Shown here piece by piece: positions 1-7,500 of a stretch of DNA of 34,351 bases. Position 1 is the stretch's first letter, and every line of letters starts with the position of its first letter. Position numbers and translations under genes: made by a program. Source of the DNA: Anaerolineales bacterium HSG25 (GTDB lineage: Bacteria > Chloroflexota > Anaerolineae > 4572-78 > J111). The DNA is taken from contig JAUCGA010000059.1 of assembly GCA_030377865.1 (NCBI GenBank), forward strand, positions 1 through 34,351, read 5' to 3'. The notes under the pieces are model-generated. The model was not told the DNA's origin, ran no database searches, and was given only the letters and a program-made list of their open reading frames with translations.

Positions 1-64
1 CAGTCCCCCCCCCAAAGAGGGGGAGGCTAGTTCCCTCTCCCCTTGGGAGGGGGTTAGGGGGAGG
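1..64. repeat. GC-rich palindromic repeat (C-run/G-run), read in frame by the first gene
   Basis: Runs of C are followed by runs of G (CAGTCCCCCC, GGGGGAGGC, CCCTCTCCCC, GGGAGGGGG), making nested inverted repeats. The reverse complement of the last 80 bases of the window begins the same way (CAGTCCCCCC, then a GGGGGAGGC block). The same repeat type therefore sits at both window edges in opposite orientation. The frame through it is open and joins the DUF2723 gene. Confidence 0.6.
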
Positions 65-1588
65 GCTACCTCCAATAATCTAACCACCCCACTTCCTGCT
101 GAACACCCTCAGCCCCAAACCCGCATGTTGTTCGTCTATCTCAAACAACCCAAACTGATCAGCCAAGCCATCTTGGTAACTGCACTACCACTCCTCAGTT
201 ATATCTACATCTACATCCGCGGCGCGCAACACCCCGAATGGCGCGGCGAGGGGGAGTGGCCTACGGCATGGGACTGGTTCACCGATTTTATCACCATTCA
301 GCAAGGCCAAGATGAGCTAGGGCCGGGTCTATCATTAGAAAACTTCTTTACCGCCGAGTTTCCGGCTCTGATGGCGCATGAACTAACGTGGCTCATCCTC
401 GTAGGCGGATTGTTAGGCATAACCTGCTTAGGCAAACGACGAGCCATCTTTTTGTACAGTACCTTGGCGATTTACATGTTGTTCTGTTGGGCCTATCGTT
501 TTGGCAACTGGTTTCAGGTCATCATTCCGGTCTACCCCATCTTTTTGATTGGCATGGCCGCGGGTGTGGAGGCGCTTTATAAATGGCAATGGCTGAACCC
601 ATTGCACTCCGACATCAACCCGTATTCCGATAAAAACCTACATTTTGACATCAACATAGACAGTTCCAGAAAAATAAATCTCCCACCGTCCCCTAAGCCT
701 GTCGAAGGGGAACTGGCTTCGACAGGCTCAGCCAACGATTTTTGGGAGGTTTTAAAAGTTGGAACTGTCCCACATTCTGATAAAAATCTGACTACAGTTT
801 CTCAAAAAAACCGAGCGCCGGTGTTAATTATCCTCAACCTGCTCATGCTGATTCTGGTCGGCTACCGTTTAACTACCAACCTCCCCCGTGCCAATCAACA
901 AGGATTACCCACCGATACCGGCCTTTTTGCGGGGTGGGCAATTCTGGCTGACCAGCCGCCCGCCAACATCACCCTCTATACCGATTTTGAGGAGCGAGTG
1001 GCGCTACAGTATCTGCAAACCATGTGGCAATTGGCTCCAACCATGCGCCTTGATGATATTGTAGAGCCGTCGGCGGAACCGCGCTATATCACCCGTCGCG
1101 CCCTTACTGCCGACCCCACCCAGCTTGATTTGCATAAACAGGCTCCCCATGCCCTCGGCGAGCAGATCATCATGCTGACCGAACAACCGCTAACCGCGCT
1201 ACCAGATCAAGCTACGCCGGTAGTTGTGCCGTTCGGTGAGTCGTTGACTCTGCAAGGGTATCATATCAACCCTAGCCCAGATAACTTTTCTAATACGCAA
1301 ATTACCCTCTACTGGCACACCGACCAGCCCCTGCCTGCCGACTACACCATCTCGGTGCGCCCCCTGCATGGCGGACAACCCATCAGCCTGAACGACGCGC
1401 CGCTGATTCAAGACCATCAGCCGGTGTGGGGCTTATACCCAACCAGCCGCTGGCGAGTAAATGAGTTGATAGCCGACATGTACACTCTGCCTCTGCCCGT
1501 TCAACCAAATGCGTTACAGATTGTGATCTATTACGCGATTGATGATGGGTTTGAAAATCTGGCGGTGCAGGTCATTGAGCTAGAATAA
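2..1588 (+). CDS. DUF2723 (GT-C-like) membrane protein, 5'-truncated by window edge
   Basis: The frame is open from base 2, so the ATG at 125 is probably internal and the gene starts outside the window. From that ATG there are 487 residues. Hydrophobic segments lie near residues 13-31, 86-98, 108-124, 128-147 and 232-247. The segment LPLLSYIYIYIRG followed by a Trp-rich loop resembles the second half of DUF2723 proteins, which are predicted GT-C-fold transferases that use lipid-linked sugars. After the last helix about 230 residues form a beta-rich extracytoplasmic domain (ITLYWHTDQPLPADYTISV, YPTSRW) of a kind common in Chloroflexota membrane proteins. Two stretches look like translated repeats: bases 2-70, and bases 624-789, which carry a palindromic element in a loop between helices. 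The substrate cannot be deduced. The family call rests on recall of the motif pattern, not a search. Confidence 0.6.
   Translation, partial: SPPPKEGEASSLSPWEGVRGRATSNNLTTPLPAEHPQPQTRMLFVYLKQPKLISQAILVTALPLLSYIYIYIRGAQHPEWRGEGEWPTAWDWFTDFITIQQGQDELGPGLSLENFFTAEFPALMAHELTWLILVGGLLGITCLGKRRAIFLYSTLAIYMLFCWAYRFGNWFQVIIPVYPIFLIGMAAGVEALYKWQWLNPLHSDINPYSDKNLHFDINIDSSRKINLPPSPKPVEGELASTGSANDFWEVLKVGTVPHSDKNLTTVSQKNRAPVLIILNLLMLILVGYRLTTNLPRANQQGLPTDTGLFAGWAILADQPPANITLYTDFEERVALQYLQTMWQLAPTMRLDDIVEPSAEPRYITRRALTADPTQLDLHKQAPHALGEQIIMLTEQPLTALPDQATPVVVPFGESLTLQGYHINPSPDNFSNTQITLYWHTDQPLPADYTISVRPLHGGQPISLNDAPLIQDHQPVWGLYPTSRWRVNELIADMYTLPLPVQPNALQIVIYYAIDDGFENLAVQVIELE
661..767. repeat. Family C element, copy 1, inside a coding frame
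   Basis: The left end CAGTTCCAGAAAAATAAATC (continuing TCCCA) and the right end TGGGAGGTTTTAAAAGTTGG (continuing AACTG) form an imperfect terminal inverted repeat of about 25 bp. The outer 8 and inner 6 bases are identical and the middle is AT-rich and variable. Between them is a second palindrome, GCCTGTCGAAG at 697-707 and CTTCGACAGGC at 717-727. The element is translated within the DUF2723 gene. It lies between two imperfect 16-bp direct repeats (624-639 and 774-789) exactly 150 bp apart. Confidence 0.7.
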
Positions 1589-1600
1589 CGACTGAAAGCG

Positions 1601-1655
1601 CGAGGAACCGTTGGAGGAGCATGGAGCATGGTAACGAAGAAGAACGGTTACCTCG
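1601..1655. repeat. Hairpin just after the DUF2723 gene
   Basis: CGAGGAACCGTT at 1601-1612 can pair with AACGGTTACCTCG at 1643-1655 across a 30-base loop, with one bulged base. The T run after it is short (TTTGC), so it would be a poor terminator. The rest of the gap up to the next hairpin (1656-1796) shows no gene or recognised signal. Confidence 0.35.
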
Positions 1656-1796
1656 TTTGCGAAAATAACCATTGTTCCGTACAATAAGAAAGATAAGTGC
1701 AGTGTCTAAAGCTGTGCTTTACCGAATAATCGGTTTCGGGCTGATGCGTGATGAGTGCGTGCTGAATGGTACAACTGTCACGGTGAACCATCAACA

Positions 1797-1840
1797 AAAA
1801 AGGGTCTGACATGAATATGTCAGACCCTTTTCGTTTGTTT
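1797..1840. terminator. Bidirectional intrinsic terminator
   Basis: A stem of AAAAGGGTCTGACAT and ATGTCAGACCCTTTT around a GAAT loop has a T-rich tail on both strands (TTTTCGTTTGTTTT on plus, TTTTTTG on minus). It lies between the converging DUF2723 gene and the tyrosine phenol-lyase operon. Confidence 0.8.
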
Positions 1841-1909
1841 TCAAATGGCAAAGCGAGCTTTACACTCCAAATTATGACTGCAAATCACAACCGCTCACTC
1901 TAAATTATA

Positions 1910-2047
1910 AGAGTTGTTCGGCAATAAAGGAGTGCAAAAGCTTCTTGCTTTTGCCGGAGACAAACATGCAAAAGCAAGAAGCTTTTGCACTCCGCAGACC
2001 TCGAATTTGAGTTTTTATGCGATGACAAGTTATTGCCGAACAACTCT
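1910..2047. repeat. Family B MITE-like element, copy 1, at a stop codon
   Basis: This 138-bp element has near-perfect 18-bp terminal inverted repeats (AGAGTTGTTCGGCAATAA at left, its complement at right). It is flanked by ATA at 1907-1909 and ATA at 2048-2050, a likely 3-bp target duplication. It contains the 65-bp double hairpin at 1929-1993 and a unique arm of about 35 bp. The right end supplies two bases of the TAG stop codon of the phenol-lyase gene; removing the element and one ATA restores a TAA stop at the same codon. A second copy is at 20016-20153. Confidence 0.85.
1929..1993. repeat. Family D double hairpin, copy 1
   Basis: Ends GGAGTG and CACTCC enclose two half-sites, GCAAAAGCTTCTTGCTTTTGC and GCAAAAGCAAGAAGCTTTTGC. 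Each half-site is a small hairpin on its own (GCAAAAGC/GCTTTTGC), and the two halves also pair perfectly with each other. The sequence can therefore fold as one long stem or two short ones. Confidence 0.8.
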
Positions 2048-3461
2048 ATAGTTGCTCAAACCGAGCTTGGAAGAAGCGCAGATAATCTGGTTCGTAGACC
2101 ATTTTTAGGCCGTTGGTGTTCTCTCGGTTTTCGTAGACCGCTCGTACCGCCTCGGCGGTGACATCCATGTGAGCTTGAGTATAAACTCGACGCGGAATCG
2201 TCAAGCGGACTAACTCTAAGGCCGGATAACGATGGTCGCCGGTTTCGGGGTCACGTCCGGCGCTGACTACGCCTCGTTCCATAGCGCGGATGCCTGATTC
2301 GAGGTACAGTTCTGAGGCCAAGGTTTGAGCCGGGAACTTGTCTTGGGAGATATGCGGATAGAATTTTTTCGCATCTAAGAAGATAGCATGCCCGCCCACA
2401 GGTTGCACAATCGGAATTTTCCAATCGGTCAACAGTTCGCCCAAATAATACACTTGCCCAATCCGTGCCCGCAGATGGTCATCCTGCACCGATTCGCCAA
2501 TGCCAATCGCCAGCGCCTCCATGTCACGCCCAGACATCCCGCCGTAGGTGTGCAATCCTTCGTATACCACGACCATGTTGCGTGCTTTGTCGAACACATC
2601 CTCATCATTAACCGCCAACCAACCACCGATATTAACCAAATGATCCTTTTTAGAACTCATCCAGGCCCCGTCGGTGTAACCGCAGAACTCTCGCAGAATC
2701 TCGGCTACTGGTTTATCAGCATACCCTTTCTCACGTTCTTGGATAAAGAAGCAGTTTTCGGCCATGCGGGTGGCATCCAAATAGAGCCGAATATTATGTT
2801 TATCACACAGGGCGCGTAGCTCACGCACATTCGCCATGCTGACGGGCTGTCCACCGGCCATGTTGACCGTACCGGCTAAACTGACGTAGGGGATATTCTC
2901 GGCTCCGACTTTTTCAATGAGCGCCTCAAGTTTGTTCAGGTCGATGTTGCCCTTGAACGGGGACAGGTCAGTCGGGTCATGGGCCGCGTCGACAATCACA
3001 TCAACAAAAGTACCACCGGCCAACTCTTGATGCAGGCGGGTGGTGGTGAAATACATGTTGCCGGGGATGTAGTCGCCCTGTTTAATCACCGCTTGGCTGA
3101 TAAGATGCTCCGCGCCTCGGCCTTGGTGGGTGGGGACGATATATTTGTAGCCATAATGATCTTGAATCGCTTTCTCTAGCCGATAAAAATTATCACTCCC
3201 GGCATACGCCTCATCACCGAGCATAATTCCTGCCCATTGCCGGTCACTCATGGCACTCGTACCACTATCGGTCAGCAGATCAATATACACATCGCTAGAA
3301 CGTAATAAAAAGGTGTTGTAGCCTGCCTTGGCGATGGCCTGCTCCCGCTCGGCACGAGTGGTCATTTTGATCGGCTCGACCATTTTGATTTTCCACGGCT
3401 CGGCCCATGAGCGTCGCCCGAACTGTTGTCCCATTGTTTGAGGAAAGGTTGTCTCTGTCAT
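2046..3461 (-). CDS. tpl: Tyrosine phenol-lyase (beta-tyrosinase)
   Basis: This PLP enzyme of the tryptophanase/tyrosine phenol-lyase family is 471 residues, the usual size. It would cleave L-tyrosine to phenol, pyruvate and ammonia in the cytoplasm. The PLP lysine is Lys272 in SSKKDHLVNIGG, aligning with Lys257 of the Citrobacter enzyme with a constant offset of 15. At that offset the residues that separate phenol-lyase from tryptophanase are of the phenol-lyase type: Thr139 (Thr124), Arg396 in MERG (Arg381), and Phe463 in LRFF (Phe448), where tryptophanase has His. These alignments are from memory. The ATG overlaps the TAA of the upstream Lrp-type regulator by one base and has its own AGGAGA site. 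A mobile element abuts its stop codon. Activity as tryptophanase is a less likely alternative. Confidence 0.85.
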   Translation of the reverse strand: MTETTFPQTMGQQFGRRSWAEPWKIKMVEPIKMTTRAEREQAIAKAGYNTFLLRSSDVYIDLLTDSGTSAMSDRQWAGIMLGDEAYAGSDNFYRLEKAIQDHYGYKYIVPTHQGRGAEHLISQAVIKQGDYIPGNMYFTTTRLHQELAGGTFVDVIVDAAHDPTDLSPFKGNIDLNKLEALIEKVGAENIPYVSLAGTVNMAGGQPVSMANVRELRALCDKHNIRLYLDATRMAENCFFIQEREKGYADKPVAEILREFCGYTDGAWMSSKKDHLVNIGGWLAVNDEDVFDKARNMVVVYEGLHTYGGMSGRDMEALAIGIGESVQDDHLRARIGQVYYLGELLTDWKIPIVQPVGGHAIFLDAKKFYPHISQDKFPAQTLASELYLESGIRAMERGVVSAGRDPETGDHRYPALELVRLTIPRRVYTQAHMDVTAEAVRAVYENRENTNGLKMVYEPDYLRFFQARFEQL

Positions 3462-3949
3462 TATAAGTCTCCTGTTGGTAATACTGTGGTTGATTTAATT
3501 TCAGTCAGAACCAGACTGGTGTGGATATTGGCAATCCCCGACACGGGCGTTAGCTCTTTGACCACGAATCGCTCCAAATCTTTACGATTACGGATGACGA
3601 CTTTGAGTAGATAGTCGTTTTTGCCGGTCAGATGATAACATTCTAACACTTGCGGCATGGCCGAAACTTGGGTACGAAACTCCTCAACATGCTCCGGCTG
3701 GTGCATTTGCAGATTCACGTTGATGAAGCACAACATGTCGTAGCCCATCTGCTCTCGGTCTAACAAGGCCACATAATCACGAATGTAACCCGCTTTCTCT
3801 AGCCGTTTAAGCCGCTTGTGGGTGGCCGATGGCGAGAGGTTAATCCGCCTAGCGAGTTCGGTGTTGTTAATCCGTCCTTCGGTTTGCAAAATCTCCAATA
3901 TCTGTCGGTCAATCTGTTCCATAGCGTTATTTGATGCTAATCTTATCAC
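3461..3949 (-). CDS. Lrp/AsnC family transcriptional regulator
   Basis: The protein has 162 residues. An N-terminal winged helix-turn-helix (about residues 13-60: IDRQILEILQTEGRINNTEL, then SPSATHKRLKRLEKAGYI) is followed by a RAM ligand-binding domain (about 72-155). The chosen start is GTG at 3947-3949, because AGGAGGG lies five bases upstream. The internal ATG at 3920-3922 has no ribosome site and would give a more typical 153 residues. The gene is cotranscribed with the tyrosine phenol-lyase gene (TAATG overlap), so it is probably a local, amino-acid-responsive regulator of that enzyme. That role, and tyrosine as its ligand, are inference from position only. Confidence 0.9.
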   Translation of the reverse strand: MIRLASNNAMEQIDRQILEILQTEGRINNTELARRINLSPSATHKRLKRLEKAGYIRDYVALLDREQMGYDMLCFINVNLQMHQPEHVEEFRTQVSAMPQVLECYHLTGKNDYLLKVVIRNRKDLERFVVKELTPVSGIANIHTSLVLTEIKSTTVLPTGDL

Positions 3950-4009
3950 AGTAACCCTCCTGATTCAATATAATTTCTTGTAATCGGCAATATGCGACAT
4001 GAAAGTTTG

Positions 4010-4028
4010 TATTTGATTATATTTGATT
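4010..4028 (-). promoter_or_regulatory. Putative promoter/operator of the regulator-phenol-lyase operon
   Basis: A perfect -10 TATAAT lies on the minus strand at 4021-4016, about 70 bp upstream of the GTG start. No good -35 is visible. The -10 sits inside a direct repeat, TATTTGATT at 4010-4018 and again at 4020-4028, 10 bp (one helical turn) apart. That is a plausible site for regulator binding, but this is inference. Confidence 0.4.
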
Positions 4029-4053
4029 TGTTTTATTTCGCTAAAAGGGCAAA

Positions 4054-4126
4054 AGTTTGTCGATTCATTCATGACCTGACATGCTGACAAAATCAAAATA
4101 TCAGGTCATGAATAAAACGACAAACT
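4054..4126. repeat. Long imperfect inverted repeat
   Basis: Arms of 26 bp (4054-4079 and 4101-4126) pair with a few mismatches around a 21-base loop. The left arm begins AGTTTGTCGATTCATTCATG and the right arm is close to its complement. The 13-mer AGTTTGTCGATTC recurs at 34112-34124, so this is probably a dispersed repeat and not a local operator. Confidence 0.65.
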
Positions 4127-4167
4127 CTTGAACGTAATCATCAAAATGACCACGCTCTTTTGTTTAT

Positions 4168-4270
4168 GGTTCTCTGGTAGATTCCGAACTCGAAACTTCC
4201 CGCAAGTTTTAAACTTGCGAGAAGTTGATGATACAATCATGACGTTTGCACGGAAAGCCCCCAAAGAGCC
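4168..4270 (-). mobile_element. Family A MITE (ISL3-like ends), copy 1
   Basis: This 103-bp element is flanked by a perfect 8-bp duplication TTGTTTAT (4160-4167 and 4271-4278). Read on the minus strand it begins GGCTCTTTGGGGGCTTTCCG and ends with the complement of GGTTCTCTGGTAGATTCCG. It carries an internal palindrome, CCCGCAAGTTTTAAACTTGCG. It lacks about 30 bp present in the other two copies. The GGCTCTT ends and 8-bp duplication match what is known of the ISL3 transposase family; no transposase gene is present. Confidence 0.85.
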
Positions 4271-4365
4271 TTGTTTATCTCAAATTAACTCTCAGAGGAG
4301 CGAAACAACCCTTTCTGTTTAGCGAATCACTGCCTCGCCCGAATCGCTGAATCCTTACCTCCAAT

Positions 4366-4394
4366 TTGACACAACCCACATCTCGCGCTATATT
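4366..4394 (+). promoter_or_regulatory. Sigma-70 promoter of the amylase-pullulanase gene
   Basis: TTGACA at 4366-4371 and TATATT at 4389-4394 are separated by exactly 17 bp. Transcription should start near 4401, about 155 bases ahead of the chosen start codon. The -35 hexamer is a full consensus match. Confidence 0.8.
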
Positions 4395-4402
4395 CCTTAA
4401 CA

Positions 4403-4420
4403 CTCGGAAGCGCTTCCGAG
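4403..4420. promoter_or_regulatory. LacI-family-type operator overlapping the start point
   Basis: CTCGGAAGCGCTTCCGAG is a perfect 18-bp palindrome with the central AAGCGCTT core typical of LacI/GalR-family sugar repressors. It begins nine bases after the -10 box, so a bound repressor would block transcription start. No LacI-family gene is in the window. The symmetry is direct observation; the regulator class is from known operator consensus. Confidence 0.75.
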
Positions 4421-4473
4421 ATTAGCCAAAATCATTAAATAACCATGTTCGTTATAACCAGTTTATCCAATTC

Positions 4474-4518
4474 AAAAAAGCTACGTTGGCAAAGATATTG
4501 CCGCGCGGCTTTTTTTTG
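4474..4518 (+). promoter_or_regulatory. Terminator-like hairpin in the amylase-pullulanase leader
   Basis: AAAAAAGC (4474-4481) pairs with GCTTTTTT (4508-4515). Inside it, CG pairs with CG and GGCAA pairs with TTGCC around an AGATA loop, and a T8 tract follows. It lies between the promoter and the start codon at 4556, so it could act as an attenuator. Its presence also argues against translation starting at the earlier ATG at 4445. Confidence 0.5.
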
Positions 4519-4555
4519 TTGGGTAAGTGGGTTATTTTTTAAAGGAAAAGATATA

Positions 4556-7500
4556 ATGTTTTTAACTCACAAGACGTTTTCGCGTTCAATAACCATTAGT
4601 TTTGTATTTGTTATGCTGTCGATGTTACTATTTCTACCCTCGGCTCAGGCTTGGAGCGGGGTGGGTCACTTTGTGACCGAGAGTATCGGTTACACCGACG
4701 GAACCCATGCTCGAACCTATACCGCCGCGCCCAACTTCCGGCAGGCTAGTGGAAGCCTCAACGCGGCCCAATCATCAATTGGGGCCAACGAAGCGGCTGA
4801 TGTTTACATTAACTTTGATGAGGATACGAGCGGCAAAAGTGTTTATGTCGTCTATACCACCGATGGCACCGCGCCCATTAAAACAAATGGCTCGGAAGTG
4901 AGCGCGGCCTTCTCCAAAGAAAGTGGCAATGAAAGTGACTCTAACCGGACTTGGTATGCCACCATTCCGGCGCAAAGTGCCGGAGTGACGGTGAATTACG
5001 TGTTTTATATTAGCAATAGTACCCTCGCCAATGCCTGGGGACGGATATCTGGTACAACTGCAAACCGTGACACCAGCCAATACGAGACCAGTTGGACAGA
5101 ATCGGACAACGTCTATTTTAGTTACACCATTCCAGCCGCACCAGCCGATACACCCACCCACACCCCAACCTCTACGCCGACCAACACGCCCATCCCAACC
5201 GCCACCACCGCGCCAGTTGGCAATGCCGACATATTTGAATCATACATCATTGTCGATAGTGGCAGTGGCGACACCTATTACGATGCCAAGGCGACCACAA
5301 TCAATACAGATTTTGATAGCCACGACTTCGGCACTATGACCGTCAGCGATACTCTGACTTTGAGTGGAGGCGAGGTTAAGACCTTCAAAAATAGTGGCGG
5401 TAATGTGACCAGCGCAACCATGCAATATCGGCTCTATCTGACCTCCGGCAGTGGGGGCAGTTTCATCGGCGTTGATTTACCCTGGAATAGTGATTTGAGC
5501 GGAACTTGCCCTGACCCATGTAACCAAAAGTGGCTGACCACCAACGTCAACCTGTTGAGCGGTTTGGCGACGGGAAGCTACACCCTCGAAATCTATTTTG
5601 AGGCCGCGACCAGCGTCGGAACCAAATACAGTAACAATGGCGGCGACAACTACAAAGCGACCTTCACCGTTGTTGAGCCGACGGCCACGGCTACCCCAAC
5701 CAGTACCGGATCCGTCCCGACCGCCACCAATACGCCCACGCCGACCAACACGCCCATCCCCTTTAGTGGCGACGACAATATCCACTGGAACGAACTGTAT
5801 CACAACGCACCCACCAGCTACAATCCTGATACGGAAACGATTCCTGATATGGGCGGAGTTACATTCCGGGCCGGACATGTCGGTGGTACGATTTACCAGA
5901 CTAGCACCGTCGAGATATACATGCTGACTCTGGCTAACGACTTGACCAGTGCCAATCTGCTCTGGAATACGGGCGGGTCTGACACGACCAGTGCTATGGT
6001 ATTTACCCAACAGATTACGGCCAGTTTTCATGGGCAGGCCAGCCAGATTTATGATGTGTGGCGAGGGACGATTTCGCCGCAAAGCGCGGGGACGACGGTA
6101 TATTATCGCCTGCAAGCGGTTGACCAGAACGCATCGGCCTACCTCAAGAGTAGCGCGGTCTTTGCCAACCTGTTGGGGCAACATGTGAAATCGCCCGACG
6201 ATGCTGGCAACAACTATCAATATACCGTTTATAACCCCGCCTCTACCTCGACACTCGGTTTTGTGGGCGACATGTTCCCTGCCGGTGGATTTACCACCCA
6301 TGCTCCCAAGGGCGCGCCGGTGGATGTTTATGTGCAGGTTTACAAATCCGGTGTGACCGACTCCGCCGGAGCAGGCGCGGGCATCAGTTGTGAGCTACGT
6401 TGGGGCGAGGTGAACAGTTTCGGTACGGCTTGGCTCAGTACCAACACCGTGTCGATGAGTTACAATGGCGACATGGGCAATAACGATGAGTACACCGCCA
6501 CATTTACCCCACCTTATCCCGATCAGCCAACAATTAGCAAAAAATATGAGTTTACCGCCTTCTGTGACGATGGCACTCCAGCCAAAGAGCAGAACGCCGG
6601 AAACGGCCAACTGTTGGCTCTCAACCACACCACCTTTGTCCACATGTTCGAGTGGAAATGGACTGACATCGCCCAAGAGTGTGAGGAGTATCTCGGCCCG
6701 AAAGGGTTTGGCGCGGTGCAGGTTTCTCCGGCCAACGAGCATGCCCTGATCGCCAAAGACCCCAATCCTAGCTCTATCGCTATCTATCCGTGGTGGCAAC
6801 GGTATCAGCCGGTCAGCTACAAAATCGAGAGCCGGAGCGGTACGCGGGCCGAGTTTGCCGATATGGTCAGCCGTTGTAACGCCGTCGGAGTGCAGGTTTA
6901 TGCCGATGCAGTCATCAACCACATGGCAAACACCACCGGCATCGACAGTAGTAGCGGACTTGGCACGGGGAGCGCGGGCACGCAATATCAACATTACAGC
7001 TATCCGACCACGCCGGGCAATTACGGCTCCAGTGATTTTCATGATTGCAATGGTCAGGCGGGCACAGCCGCCAACTGGATCAACGACTATGCTGATGCGG
7101 ACAACGTGCAAGAATGTGAGCTAAACGGTCTGTCTGACTTAAAAACCGAAGACGCGGCGGTGCAGGCCAAAATCATCGCCTATCTGAATGATCTGCTCAG
7201 TTTGGGCGTGACTGGCTTACGAATTGACGCGGCCAAACATATGCAACCGAGCGACATCGAAGCGATTCTGGCTGGACTAAACCGCGATGTCTACGTCTTT
7301 AATGAAGTGATTGGTAATCCGGGCGAGGCCGTGCAGACCAGCCAATACCTCCACATGTCCGATGTGTCAGAGTTTCAGTATAGCAAAGACCTCAACAACA
7401 TTTTCCGAGGCAACAACGGCCAAAAACTGGCTGATGTGAAGAATGGCAGTACCCTATTTGCCCGCCACTGGAGCGGCTACCTGAACAGTAACAAGGCCAT

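Noticed and set aside
1648..1851. Small minus-strand frame
   Set aside because: It is read through a strong terminator hairpin and has no ribosome site or similarity.
1929..1993. CRISPR-like array
   Set aside because: Repeats are isolated hairpins with no regular spacer array, and no cas genes are present.
2046..3461. Annotation as tryptophanase
   Set aside because: The residues aligned with phenol-lyase Thr124, Arg381 and Phe448 are all of the phenol-lyase type.
4445..4555. 37-residue N-terminal extension of the amylase protein
   Set aside because: It covers a terminator-like hairpin and lacks a ribosome site; the ATG at 4556 has one and begins a proper signal peptide.
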